Source of the DNA: Parietaria judaica
Lineage: Eukaryota; Streptophyta; Magnoliopsida; Rosales; Urticaceae
Direction: 5' to 3'
DNA length: 64,000 nucleotides
Assembly (NCBI GenBank): GCA_954871525.1
Contig: OX940864.1
Location: 21,570,001-21,634,000, forward strand
Both the position numbers and the translations under genes were made by a program. Position 1 is the stretch's first letter; each line of letters starts with the position of its first letter. Under the pieces are notes generated by a model. It did no database searches. It had not been told where the DNA came from and saw nothing but the letters and a program-made list of their open reading frames with translations. Positions 22,981 to 35,096 of this stretch are shown here, piece by piece.

Positions 22981-25016
22981 CTAAGCCGAGTCAAGTAAAG
23001 GAGCCGACGTCATGGTGAAGCGTGCAAAGAGCGGGTCGGTGGAGTAGAGTTCGGGCAGCTCGTCAAAGCCCAGAACGGAAACGCGAAGACATTGGAGCAA
23101 TAAGTGGCGACGGCTCAAAGCATCGGCAACACGATTGAGAACCCCGGCTTTGTGCTTGATTGTAAACGTGAATGTGTCCCGAGGTGTTTGAGGGCATTGT
23201 GGTCCGTGAAAATGACAAATTCTCGGTGAAATAAATAGCAACGCCAATGATGAATCGCCCGAACTATAGCGTAGAACTCAACATCATATGTGTTATAACG
23301 TGATTTGGGACCGGATAATTTTTCGCTAAAGTAAGCGACGGGACGAGATCCTTGGCTCAAAACAGCCCCGATACCGACTTTGGAGGCATCACAATGGAGG
23401 AGGAATGGTTGCTCGAAATTCGGAAGGACAAGGATCGATGCGGAGGTGAGCTTTTCCTTAATCAACTCGAATGCTTTAGAAGCGTCCGGGCTCCAATGAA
23501 AGCGTCCCGTTTTGATGCACTTGGTGATAGGCGCCATAATGGAGCTAAAATGTGGAATGAAACGACGATAAAATGAAGCTAGGCCGTGAAAACTACGTAC
23601 CTCGGTAACCATAGTAGGAGTCGGCCAAGAGGATACAACGTTGACTTTTCCCGGATCCACAGAGAGGCCATCGGCGGAGACGATATATCCCAAGAACTCG
23701 ACGGAGTTGGTCACGAAAGAGCACTTTTGTAATGCTCTGTAAAACTCGTGGGCGCGAAACACGAGTAATACGTCACAAAGGTGTTTGAGATGATCCTCGA
23801 CATTGGCGCTATAAATTAATATGTCATCGAAATAAACGACCACGAATTTTCCAATGAACGGTCGGAGTGCTTGGTTCATGACACGCATGAAAGTGCTCGG
23901 GGCATTAGAGAGACCAAACGGCATGACAAGCCATTCGTAGAGTCCCTCACGAGTCTTAAACGCCGTCTTCCATTCGTCCCCGGGTCGGATACGGATTTGA
24001 TGATAACCACTTTTCAAATCAAGTTTGCTAAACACGCGTGATCCGCTTAATTGGTCGAGGAGGTCATCGAGGCGAGGAATGGGGAACCGATAACGGATGG
24101 TTATTTTATTGATCGCACGACTATCCACACACATGCGCCAAGTACCAATTTTTTTTGGCGTGAGGAGGGCGGGAACAGCGCACAGGCTTAGGCTTTCACG
24201 AATATGCCCCTTTGCGAGTAGATCCTCGACTTGCCGATGTAATTCCTCATGTTCAACCAGGCTCATGCGGTAGTGTGCACGGTTCGGGAGTGGCGCTTTG
24301 GGAACCAAGTCGATTTGGTGTTGTATGTCGCGAAGCGGTGGTAAAGAAGACGGCGGTGAACTCGGAAAAATATCCGAGAACTCGTGCAAAAGCGGTGCGA
24401 CCAAAGACGGAATAACACCGGGTTCGGTAACGGGTTTACCCACGAATGCGAACACGATTCTGGATTCGGCGGCGGTGTGCTCAAATTCGGACCGGGTGAG
24501 TAAGCTCGGCGAAGTGTGGTACGCGGGAGTGGAGGTCGGTATCGACGGTAAAAGCACGATCGTTTTCCCCTAAAAAAGGAAGCTATATGTGTTGGTGGCG
24601 CCATCATGTGTGGTTTTCCGATCGAATTGCCACGGCCGCCCTAAAAGTAAGTGACAAGCGTCCATAGTTACCACGTCACAAAGAACCTCGTCACAATATC
24701 ATGAACCAATGGAAAATTTTACCCGGATTCGCCGCGAGACGGGGACTTCGGTCCCGGCTTGGAGCCAAGCGAGCTTGTAAGGTTTCAGATGTGGCTCCGT
24801 AGTAAGACCGAGTTTCTGGACGACCTCGTCGGCGATGATGTTCTCACAACTGCCGGAGTCAATAACGAAGCGACAAACTTTGCTGCCAATGGTGCATGTC
24901 GAAAGGAAAATATTAGAGCGGAGCCAACGATCATCCCGGCTATGTGGCGTGAGAAAATTACGGCGGACAACGAGAGCGTGACCCACATCCCCGGCGAGTT
25001 CAACGGTGTCCTCCAC
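22981..25016 (-). pseudogene. Ty3-gypsy protease, reverse transcriptase and RNase H, broken
   Basis: The aspartic protease motif VIDSGSCENIIA appears near 24905. The same frame resumes at 24557 with reverse transcriptase, including the catalytic YFDDILIYS (around 23830) and the [14 protein letters not shown] block. Between about 24700 and 24560 the frame is interrupted. RNase H follows ([10 protein letters not shown]), but a deletion with frame change near 23180 moves the ADALSRR end into another frame. The enzyme set would normally copy element RNA into DNA. This copy cannot make it intact. Confidence 0.88.
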
Positions 25017-25047
25017 GTCCTCGTGATCGGTGTCAAAAGTCGGGGTG

Positions 25048-26049
25048 TCAAGAACGGTTGCATCGGAATCGTCGAGGAAAAGTCCAGTGCGTTTTGTCGT
25101 CGTTGGGGGCAGTTTTGTCGTCGTTGGGGGCAGTTTTGTTGGGGGCAGTTTTGTCGTCGGTGTCCGAGCTCACCGCACCCAAAACAGCGAAGCATGGACA
25201 CCGGTGCGCGTGGGGCAGAACTGGAGCGGTGGTGGGGCCCGGTGGGTGGGTCGGTGGTGCAGTGGCAGTGGTGTTCGATGTGGGGTTCGGAAATCGCCGG
25301 CGAGTTTGTTGAGTCTCAATGGCGATTGCGCGTTGTTGGGCTTCGGATACGGAGACAGGATCGAATAAATTCATCACATCTTGGATCGGAATACGCAGTC
25401 CACCGATGTATCGTGCCGTTAATTGGGCCTCCGATTCCGCTAAATCATTACAAAGAACGAGCATACGAAAAGATGTATATTCGGAAATAGATTTTGTACC
25501 TTGGCGGAGGTTTTGGAGGGCGTGGTAAAGCGTGCGTTCATAATTAAACGGAAGGAATTCCGCTCGCATATGTTTACGCATCTTCACCCATGTCGTGATC
25601 TTCGGTTTTCCCGTGCGGCGTCGTTGGTTTTTGAAGTGATACCACCATGCCGCTGCGCGTCCACGGAACCGAGTAGCAACGAGAGAAGCTCGTCTGTCGT
25701 CGGGTACCTCTTTAAAATCGAGAATCTCTTCTGCTGCCACGATCCAATCAAGAAATTCCTCGGCTTGGAGACCGCCATGAAATTCAGGAATTTCAACCTT
25801 GAACGAAGCCTCCCATTGTCCCGCTTCTTGAACCGCCGCACGTCCATGTAATTGGTGAGCAAGTGGGTTGACAAAATCGTCCACGGTTTTGGAGTCGTCC
25901 ACTTGGTTTTGTTGTTCCGTTTGATTCCGCATCATCGCTTGCATCTGACGGGTCAACAACTCTACTTGTGCACGTAATCCGTCGACCTCTTCTTGCCTCG
26001 GGTTGCTCTCCCCAAAATTGTCATGAACGTTCCGCTTCTTCGTTGGCAT
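25048..26049 (-). pseudogene. Ty3-gypsy Gag with frameshifted zinc-knuckle end
   Basis: It starts MPTKKRNVHDNF about 30 bases after the LTR. The capsid-like part runs VEIPEFHGGLQAEEFLDWI ... AAAWWYHFK ... EFLPFNYERTLY, typical of the retrotrans_gag family. The CCHC knuckle CFGCGELGHRRQNC lies at about 25190-25150 in a different frame from the capsid. It is followed by copies of a 21-bp unit encoding QNCPQRR. Confidence 0.85.
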
Positions 26050-26439
26050 CGCACAAGAAGCGGTTGGCTCTGATACCAGATGATGTAGAGCAACGTACGA
26101 TTTAACAAGAACACGTCTCAACGAGTAGAATACTCGGTTTCCAGAGCAAAGCTTGAATTTTATTAATAAAAAAAACTGCATAAACAATCGCAAGCAGATG
26201 CTATATAACCTTGGGGGTTTATACGATTCCTATAAAATAGCAACTACCCTATAATATCTATTAATGAAAATAAAAAGAAATAATAAATAATAACTAAACT
26301 TAAAACAAATAAATAATAAACTTAAAACAGAAACAAAATTAGCTCGAGCTAGTTCGGGAATCGTATTCACGTCGTCTTCCTTCGGTCCCACGCTTCCATG
26401 AAGGCAATCCCTATTGTGTCGGCATCAAAATGTCATTCG

Positions 26440-26960
26440 AATTCTTGACCGATGGTGATCCATATTTTTTTTAAAAGAATCGATTACCAAAATATAATAA
26501 TTAAAGAACCGTTTCTATTTAGTCTAGAGATTTGGTCCACAAATTTGTTTATCGATCTCCGGGTTGACTTATTGGTGTGGGCCCGGGTTGACTTTTTTAA
26601 GCCGAGTTCAGGTTAACTTTTTCAAGCTTGGGTCTCTGGTTAACTTCTAGCGCCGAGCCCGGGCTAAATTTTAAGGGTCGGGTCGGATTGAAAAAGACAA
26701 TCCATGCCCGGCCCAAAATATTCAACCCGAGCTTGGCCGTTAAAGTCAATCCGGGCCTGGCCTTAAAAGTTAGTTAAAGACCCAGTCTCAGAAAAGTTAA
26801 CCCGGTCCCGAAAAAAAAATTCAACCCTTAGTTTGGCCCCAAAAAGTCAACCCGAGCTCGGCTCGAAAAATGTCAAACTCGAGCCCACTCCAAATAACTC
26901 AACCGAGCCCACTTTGAACATCAATTGAGGCCCTCCCGTGTAGAGTCGACCAAAAAATTG
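26440..26960. repeat. degenerate minisatellite of GTTGACTTTTT / CCCGGG type
   Basis: Units of about 25-35 bases built around (C/G)GGGTTGACTTTTTNAAG and the complementary AAAGTCAACCCG switch orientation near 26690, making a loose inverted arrangement. No coding potential or target duplication was recognised. Confidence 0.5.
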
Positions 26961-28070
26961 GTAGTTTGACTTCGATAATAGATTTTGTTTGTATATTGTT
27001 TGTATGAATATCGAGAGAGAAAATAAGCACTTATGCCGCAAATAAGTACACATGGCGATGAATTGGCGTACATGTGGCGGGAGTTAACGGCTATGTGGCA
27101 AGAGCTAACGGAGAAACAAACGGCGACATTGGTCAACAACCCAAAATGTAAGTTGGGTACTACTGTACTATTGCCGCACTTTTCAAAGTTGAGTATATTT
27201 CACCAATTTTGATCATACATTGGGTATTTTTATTGCGATTATCCCTAGAAAAATTAATCGATAAGAATGGCTCAAATACTTATATAGACTTGCATGTCAA
27301 AAGCCCATATGAAATAGGGTTAGTGACACAAATGCCTATTTTAATCTAACTTTTTTAATAAATTGCCCAGTAATTAAAACTACCAATTAATTGAATTGGT
27401 GGACTAATATACCCTTCATTGACATATTTTTGATATTTAAATATCAATTATAATTACCTAATTTTTTTATTTATTTGAAAAAATAGCCAACCAGAATAAC
27501 TAATTAATGGAAATATAAACCTAATGAGTAGTTTTACACCTAATAAAATTATCGAATAAAATTTTGAAAATAAATTATTAACTACGAATAATTATTAACT
27601 AAGCCTATTTTTTAGGAATTACTAATCTAAATTACCACTTAATTTGCCTAAATAGTTTTATTTCAACGAATAAATTTGGTCTAAAAAATATCATGAATGA
27701 ACAGAAATAGATTTGTAAAATAGAAAACTCACCAAATGCCCAAAAACCACCTAAGTTTAAGAAAATTACCCATAGTTTCAAATAATTAATTTATACCCAT
27801 TAATAAAAAAAATTGGACCATATTAATTATTAACCATAATATTAATTATTAATTTTCGTTTTAATAATTATTAATAATATAATTTGAAATTAGAATTTTC
27901 TATAATTAAGCTTGACAATTTCTCCTATTAAGTACGATTTAATTTAAAAAATTATATTACCCCTCATCATTTATGTCTCCAGTCATCAATGCAGTGAACC
28001 CTAAAGAAAAGTTATGAGTTGTTTGGCATTTATGACTCATATATGTAGGTCATTTTGAACTAGATGAGTA
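26961..28070. other. AT-rich intergenic DNA
   Basis: No gene is seen. A block near 27310-27350 (GGGTTAGTGACACAAATGCC) resembles one in the CYP716-like intron (37164-37190). Both look like a dispersed MITE end, but a paired right end was not established. Confidence 0.5.
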
Positions 28071-28078
28071 CTCTTGAG

Positions 28079-29695
28079 CAAGGTTCAACTTACCGAATTT
28101 GCCGATGAATCGCTTGCCGTTTTCGATGGATTAATCGATAGCTTACCGATTAACCGATGGAAAACTTATAATAATGTTGCTTACCGATTACCGACACTTT
28201 TCGATGATTATCGACGGATTATGGACGCTTTTCGATACTTTTTGACGGAAAACTTATAAAAATATTTTTAAGCTTATATTTGCCCAATTTTAAAAAAGTG
28301 TGTTAAAAATACCAAAAATAAAATCATGTCATGATGATTATTGATTCTATTCTATTATCTAATAGCATGTCATGATATAAAAAATAATATCATACACAAA
28401 CATATATAAATAAAATCATATACAAACACATATAATTCCATCACATAAACTTAGAAGACTTTTGGCATAATTATGAGAAAATCCGAATTAAGCTCAAATC
28501 TGAAAATAAGTTACACCAAAATATCATATTATTAGTTTAAAAAATATTTAATCAATGAAAACACCAAAAAAAAATGAATAGATTACCTTACAAATCACAA
28601 AAAATAAACTTAGAAGACTTTTGCCGCAATTATGATAAAATCCAAATTAACCTCAAATATGCACAAAAAAAAAACCAAAATAACAGATTAATATTTCAAT
28701 AAATAATTAATGAAATAGAAACATAAAAAAATTGAATAAATTACTTCAAAAATTAAAAAATATGAATTTCTGGACTTTTTACACAATAAAGTCTTGTAAT
28801 CTAAAAAAAATTCAAGAGCTCAAAAGCTCAAACATTCATATTTCTTAGTAACTATCATATTTTGAACCCTATACAATCAACAAATCATAACATAATATGT
28901 ACATTTCTAGTAAATTCCTAAATTGAAAATTTTATATACTTTTGCCTAACAAGCATAATAATCCGAATTTAACCTAAATCTAACAAAATAATTATAAATA
29001 AGTCATCAAAACATGTTTTCATATAAAAATATTCATAAGAATGCAAAAAAAAAAAAAGATGATAAAGTTCCAATTTTTAGTCTTTTCTAAACATAAATCT
29101 CATATGAAACTAACTCTTTATATTTGAACTCATGAAAATGCCCTAAAAATCGTATAAATGAGTATATATCAAAGAAGAAATGATTGATTCATATAGATTT
29201 AACATTATAAGTCATTAATTTACTAAAACCTACAAAAAAATGCCAAGAAATTCGGTTTAAAAATGAATAAATCAAAACTTTAGAAACTTATGCCAAAAAT
29301 CGATTAATCAGTGAAAATATGAGAATCTGTCAAAAAATTGGCAACTTACCAGTTCGAAAATCAAGTTTTCGTATAAGATTTGGTCGTTGGTTGTCGAAAA
29401 GACCGAAAAGTCTCGGTTTTCCACTGGTAAGCTCGAAAATCGTATAAGATTTGGTCGTCGGCTGTCGAAAAGACCGAAAAGTCTCAAAAAATTAATTTTT
29501 TTATTTGACCGAAAAGTACCTGAATTTTACACTGAGAAAAACGAAAATCGTTTGGAAAAAAACTTATCGATTATCGCGATTATCACCGAAAACCTTACAA
29601 AACGATAACTAGTGTGGTTGAATATTTACCGGTAACTACCGGTAAGACCGATAATCGCCGATAATCGACGATTATCGCCGAAAAGTCGAACCTTG
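28079..29695. mobile_element. hAT-like non-coding element, CAAGGTTC family
   Basis: The ends are CAAGGTTCAACTT and, inverted, CAAGGTTCGACTTTT. The flanks are a perfect 8-bp duplication CTCTTGAG (28071-28078 and 29696-29703). The subterminal regions carry repeated CCGATTATCG / CGATAATCG words and the 1.3-kb centre is AT-rich with no transposase. The 8-bp duplication supports hAT. Relatives occur at 33696-35215, 34165-35096 and 48781-49267. Confidence 0.85.
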
Positions 29696-29739
29696 CTCTT
29701 GAGTCTAACGATGCTTTTGTCACGTGCTGACATTTGATT

Positions 29740-29935
29740 CATTAATGCACAAGAGCGCGGCGCCTCTCTGTCGCGTTGTCGCGTCGCCTCTTCGTCACCA
29801 CATCCTCGGCAAGGTCGACCCGCTCTCCCACGACGAGTAGATCCGCTCCGAGTTCCGCTCCCTCGCCGGGAAAACCATCTCCGATATCGTCGCAAACCAC
29901 TTCCTCGTACAGGTCGCCGATGTTGAACGTACGTT
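29740..29935 (+). pseudogene. unidentified GC-rich coding remnant
   Basis: One frame reads HHILGKVDPLSHDE, then a stop (TAG), then IRSEFRSLAGKTISDIVANH and FLVQVADVER, with GC-rich third positions unlike its AT-rich surroundings. A plausible splice donor (GT) follows. It begins right after the target duplication of the 28079-29695 element. I do not recognise the family and it has no start or continuation here. It is probably a fragment of a captured or decayed gene. Confidence 0.5.
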
Positions 29936-29939
29936 AATT

Positions 29940-30320
29940 AAATTTCGTAAATATATTTACAGTTTGATATTGATACGTACATATACCAAATTTATGTTGA
30001 TATTTACGATTTGCACAAACAATCCACATATTAATTAATGGTATATGTATGTACAATTTTGGTAATTAAATTTACACTTTGATATTGGTATATACATATA
30101 CAAAATTCATGTTGATATTTACGATTTGCACAAACAGTCCCCGTATTAAGTATTGGTATATACATATACAATTGTGGTAATTAAATTTATAGTTTGATGT
30201 TGGTATAGATATATACAGTTATGCTTGATATTTACGATTTGTAGAAACAATTCCAGTATAAAGTATCCGTATATACATATACAAGATTCGTAAATAAATT
30301 TACTCTTTGAAATTGGTATA
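29940..30320. repeat. about three tandem copies of a ~120-bp AT-rich unit
   Basis: Each copy contains, in order, a gtaaattaaattta block, ttgatattggtatatacatatac, then gatatttacgatttgcacaaac and a (c/a)gtattaagta block. The copies are diverged by substitutions and small indels. No coding capacity. Confidence 0.75.
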
Positions 30321-30327
30321 TTTAAAT

Positions 30328-30876
30328 TAGGGCTGTAACCAAAACCAGAAATCCGGTTTTAAATCCGCATCCGCATCCGATTTTAAAATCCGAACCCGAA
30401 TCCGAAATCCGGATACGGATATCTGGATCCGGATTTAAAACCGGATTCGGATAAGGGTTTTGTTATTTAAAAATTTAGATATCCGTATCCGGTTTAAAAC
30501 CCGGTTTATTTTAATATTTTTATTTTTTAATTCATTTTATAGGGTTTTTAATTTTATATGTATTAGAATATGACAATATGTATTAGATTTGTTCGGTTTT
30601 TTGGACAACTGGAAGATATGTACAAGACTTGTACGGGTTTTTTAGTGGTTAAAACACACGTTTTATCTTCTTCTTTTTTTATAATAAAAACCAGATCCGG
30701 ATATTCGAATAATATCCGGATCCGGATTTCAAAGTCGGATTCGAATACCGGATCCGGGTTTTGAAAATAGATATCTGGATTTTTGGATCCGGATATCGAT
30801 TTTTGGATATCCGGAAATTCGGATCCGGATTCGAATAGTTCCAAAAAACCGGATATCCGCTCCGGTTACAGCTCTA
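30328..30876. mobile_element. hAT-like MITE rich in CCGGATATCCGG
   Basis: 549 bp with ends TAGGGCTGTAACC and, inverted, TAGAGCTGTAACC. It is flanked by a perfect 8-bp duplication ATTTAAAT (30320-30327, 30877-30884). Long subterminal palindromic arrays of ATCCGGAT words could fold the whole element into a stem. A second copy is at 60889-61424. Confidence 0.88.
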
Positions 30877-30884
30877 ATTTAAAT

Positions 30885-32490
30885 ACAATTTATGTTTGTA
30901 GATTTTATATTAGTGTGTGCTCATTATTTCCTACGATTTTAGAAATTTAGAAATTTTGTTTTTAAAATTTAAATCGTTAGAATACTGATTAATAGGAAAA
31001 TAAAATATTTGAAAATAATTAGAGAATGATTAAGAATAATCAGTTATTCTATTTAGCTACATTTAAGGGAAAAAAATTATTTTAATTTATTAATTAATTC
31101 AAATTATTAATTAATTTTAAACGTAATTTAAATGCCAAATATTAATTAATTAATTCGAATGGTATATTGGTCTATATTTCAATTAGTAGGTGATTTTGAT
31201 TACTATAAATAGAAATGAGTATTTTTTTGAAACTTTCAATCACAAATGGGCATTTGGCTCATTTACCATTTTTAAAATTATGGGACTCTATGTGTCATTT
31301 AAGGCATTTCATAGAATTTTTTTATAAAATAAATGAAAAACCTAATCAAGATTCAAGACGTAACTAATTAGATTTGGCCATGCATAGAACATGGAGGAAT
31401 AGTTTGACTAGTAATTTATTGCATATAGTTAATTATTCTTGTCTTCCAACTAGTCGATGGAAATTGGAATTTTAAATACCACCATATTTATTTCGCGAAT
31501 AATACTCTAACTGATAGCTTTTAATATGTCATATTATAAGTCGAGAGACGTCTACGTGATGTAAGACGAGTTTGACTCACTGGACTGGACTATTATGTAT
31601 TTTTTGTTTTTGTTTTTGTTTTTTGGTGTACTTTTTACTAAATTATATGGAAAGGAGTTTTCAAATTTTTGAGAGAATTCTATTTAAAAAAAAAAAATTA
31701 TAGTGGGAATTGGGTGGGCCGGCTAACTTATATATATTTCTAATACTAAAAAAATATGCAGGTGTGTGTATGGGCAATTGGGCATATGGCTATATACGTG
31801 TGGGTTGAATGCGTGTTATGCTTTCATCGTAATTTATGATGAATAATTACGATGTTCTTATTTTAGAGTGCGTGATTCACGTTGAAACACGACTTCCGAG
31901 TCTCCACAATATTAAGTATTTAGCAAAAGTTTATGTGGAAATATTGCGATCTAATTATGTTGACGTTGAAAGCAAACAATATAAACTATATGGACATAAA
32001 GATGATGCTATATATGATATATCAATATGGCATGGAGCTATTTACTTGCTGTGTCTTTAAAACGTGGTTGGTGTTGTTTTGGTACGAATTTCCTTTATAA
32101 ATCATTATAAATTACAAGTTTTTTATTTTCGAAATAGGATTTATGCCTTTGGTTTAGGCCTACTTGAAGAGCCAATAGAATTAAAATGTATATTTTAAAT
32201 TGATTTTTCCTTTGTTTTTACTCAATAACCCTAGTATTTTTCATTCTCAATTCTCTTTCATTTCAACGACAGTTTGGTCTCTGATGCTCAAATCTCTCTA
32301 ACAAGCCTTAGTTTTCATGTGGATTAGTTAGTAATAGTAATAGTTTGAAATTGTTTAGACATGTTTGAAATATGGATATACTAATTTGATGCAGTTTCAT
32401 AAATAGTAATATATCGTTTTATTGGTTTGGATTTTTCTCTCTAAAATATTAGGTTGGATTTGGCTTATTTTTTTCAATACGAAATAAGTG
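30885..32490. other. AT-rich intergenic DNA without a gene
   Basis: Short chance frames only. The longest on the plus strand (31836-32060) has no recognisable domain and ordinary intergenic composition. Confidence 0.55.
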
Positions 32491-32629
32491 AACCAGATTG
32501 ACATAGAGAATTTGAATGACCCAATCCAACCCATGCTCACCACTATGACTGTAACGAAGAACACGTCTTTGCGAGATAAAATTCGACTTTCTCAAGCAAA
32601 AGCTCAATTTTTTATAATCATTATCAACC

Positions 32630-32880
32630 TCCTAGTGCCCGGCCTCGTCACACTCGGCTTCCTCTTTCTCATCATTTTCCTCGTCGTATATTGTCTCAAC
32701 GAACACATCGTCATATACACGGCCTCGTCATAGACGGTTTTTGCGTACTCCACCTCATCGTACACAGGCTCATCGTAAATAGCTTTGTCGTACATTGGTT
32801 CATCATACTCTGTCTCGCCGTAAACTGATTCGTTGTACACGGCCTCGCCGTGCTCCGCCTAATTGTACAACGTTTTGTCG
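32630..32880 (-). repeat. 15-bp minisatellite encoding YDE-type repeats
   Basis: About fifteen imperfect units of the form (T)CGTCGTACACGGCCT recur. On the minus strand they give an open frame of alternating V/M-Y-D-E-x units (78 codons in all, 32840-32604). Because the unit is a multiple of three, open frames follow by default. It adjoins a decayed gypsy-type fragment, so a retrotransposon-associated repeat is more likely than a host gene. Confidence 0.55.
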
Positions 32881-32984
32881 TACTCCGGGATAACCACCTG
32901 GAACACTGCTTCCCATCGCACATATTTTGGGACCGCCTCACGTCGATGCATTGCGTGACTGTAGCCGCCAAAACTCTGCTAGAA

Positions 32985-33206
32985 CAGGTTTGCTCGGCCG
33001 TCCTTAGTATCAGACTCGTCTCGGCGTCGTTGCTCCGTTTGATTGTGCACCATTGCAGCCATATGATGGATCAACAATTCTAACTGAGCACGCAATCCGT
33101 CGACCTCTTCTTGTCTCACCATATCCTCTACAAAAGCGTCTTTAACGGCTCGCTTCTCTGGTGTCTCTATAGTGAAACGAGTGGCTCTAATACCAATTGA
33201 AGAGAC
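32985..33206 (-). pseudogene. decayed Ty3-gypsy fragment: start of gag and primer-binding site
   Basis: The segment around 33050-33110 (caacaattctaactgagcac then gcaatccgtcgacctcttct) closely resembles the start of gag in the complete gypsy-type element (25950-26000). At 33183-33195 a GGCTCTAATACCA lies where that element has its primer-binding site. It is an older fragment of a related element in the same orientation. LTRs were not delimited. Confidence 0.6.
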
Positions 33207-34164
33207 GCGAGCAGTTTTATGGATGCTATAGCCGTCTCACCAATATCATGTACGAACGTAACGGCTCACTTCTTCGGTACCTTTGCACTGAAACGAATGG
33301 CTCTGACCGACTGAACAAACGGGAGCACTTGTATGGATGCTAAGGGGAAAAATTATCGTGGCTAAGTTGAACTTGTATTGTGTCCAATTTTATAAATGTG
33401 AGAGAATACAATTCTGTTCATTAATTAAAAGCCTTTAACTTTTGTCAGATATAAAAAATGAAATGAACTGATAGACCAAGTCATAATAGATTATCAATAT
33501 GCCGATAAATTTGAGTGAAAATAATAATATTTCACTATTACAATTCAATTATACCATATTTTAGTTGCAATCTATTTTCTGTATGAGAAGAAGTAAATTA
33601 CCCATAAGTTTACACTTAAAATTCATTTACAATCGCCAGTATGGCTCTAGAATATACCAATTTAATTTTAGTTATATATAATCATTAGTGTGAACCAAGG
33701 TCTAAATATCGATATCGATGTGATCATTTCGCACTCTCCATTTTACGGATATATCGCTTGTCGACGGGCATGCTGACGGATAAATAAGAAGAAATGGATA
33801 TATCGCTTGCCGATAATACCGTATAAATTTCTCGGATATATCGCTCGCCGATCGAAATATCGATGGATATTCCGGAAAAATATTTTCAATCATATTTTAT
33901 ATATTTCTAAATTACCTATTTAATAAATATGACACATATTAATAGCCTAGAAAACACACTCATAAATCATACCATAACACAAACATATAACATAATGTCA
34001 CATAACATAAAATAAGCTAGTCATCACAATAAAGTCATAAAGTACGAACATAAATACGAACATAGAGTACGAAGTAAGAACATACATACAAAGCATGGTT
34101 CTAAATGCTGATATCGATGTCGTTTCGTACTCTCCATTTTACGGATATATCGCTTACCGACAGA

Positions 34165-35096
34165 CAAGGTTTCAAATTTTGCAAAATTCGAACGACATTC
34201 GGCAAAAATACCAATTAAACTTTCGGCAAAAATAATTATACTCACACAAGAGCACCCCACCCCGCCACGTCACGTCCGGCCGGCCGGCGGCGTGCGCGTG
34301 TGGTGGTGTAACATTTGTGTGAGTCCTCCCACATCCACAAAATCCTATGACCCAAAGAGCCAAAGCCCTTGTCCCTAATATTTGGTATATAAACATCACC
34401 AAACTCTTGTCATCTATCAATGTAGGACTTTTTGTTATTCAACTAATATCGCACATTCACACTTAACATACACATACACATACACATACACTTCACCTAA
34501 TAATTTAACTTAATATTATACACTTCAAATAATATTATACACTTAACATACATATTAATTTCACCTAACATACATATACACTTAATATACATATTCATTT
34601 AATATTATACACTTCAACTAATATTAAATTTTTTAACATTATACACTTCAACTAATATTAAATTTGTTAACATACATATATAATTAACATGCATATTCAC
34701 TTAATATTACACACTTAATTAACATACATATTCACTTCACATAATAATTTGACTTAATATTATACACTTCAACTAATAAAGTGACTTAATATTATACATT
34801 TCACTTACATATTTAAGTTACAAATGTGTTTTGTTGTATACAATTATGTCTTGTATTTATTAAATATGTAGTTTTGAACCTATATAAATATCTTGCTTAA
34901 ATACTCTAATACTTTTTACAAAATATCCGTCGAAAACCCCATCAGCATGCGGTATGCCCATGCGAAAAATGCGGTATATGCGGCATGCGGCATGCCCTTT
35001 TTTTACGATTTGCCCATCGACATACCCATCGGCAAGCGATATATCCGTAAAACAGAAAATGTGAAACGACATCGGCAAGCGACATTTTAAACCTTG
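34165..35096. mobile_element. hAT-like element nested in 33696-35215
   Basis: The ends are CAAGGTTTCAAATTTTGC and, inverted, CAAGGTTTAAAATGTCGC. The flanks CCGACAGA (34157-34164) and TCGACAGA (35097-35104) are an 8-bp duplication with one mismatch. It contains a GC-rich island (34250-34310), a TATATAAA box near 34386, and an AT-rich minisatellite (34440-34850). No transposase. Confidence 0.78.
34440..34850. repeat. AT-rich minisatellite inside the nested element
   Basis: Degenerate units of about 20-35 bases combine CACTTAACATACATAT, AATATTATACACTTCA and TTCACTTAATATT words. It is unlike the flanking GC-rich block and has no coding capacity. Confidence 0.65.

Larger units (their letters stand above)
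21477..26427 (-). mobile_element. defective Ty3-gypsy LTR retrotransposon
   Basis: LTRs at 26081-26427 (5', 347 bp) and 21477-21826 (3', 350 bp) begin TGATGTAGAG and end GGCATCA. They differ at roughly eight positions plus a 3-bp indel, so the insertion is older than the copia-type element. The flanks ACATG (21472-21476) and AAATG (26428-26432) are a 5-bp duplication with one mismatch. The primer-binding site TGGTATCAGAGCC lies at 26078-26066 on the minus strand, and the polypurine stretch GGGGGAGAA adjoins the 3' LTR. Domain order gag, protease, RT, RNase H, integrase is the Ty3-gypsy order. Frameshifts in gag, RNase H and integrase make it non-functional. Confidence 0.93.

Noticed and set aside
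24759..25490. Plus-strand 243-codon open frame in the gypsy-type element
   Set aside because: It is antisense to gag and protease and includes the 21-bp repeat; no domain is recognisable.
27310..31290. One large Mutator-like element with ends near 27310 and 31290
   Set aside because: The ends are similar in wording (GGGTTAGTGACACAAATGCC versus TGAGCCAAATGCCC) but no matching target duplication was found and two hAT-like elements lie between.
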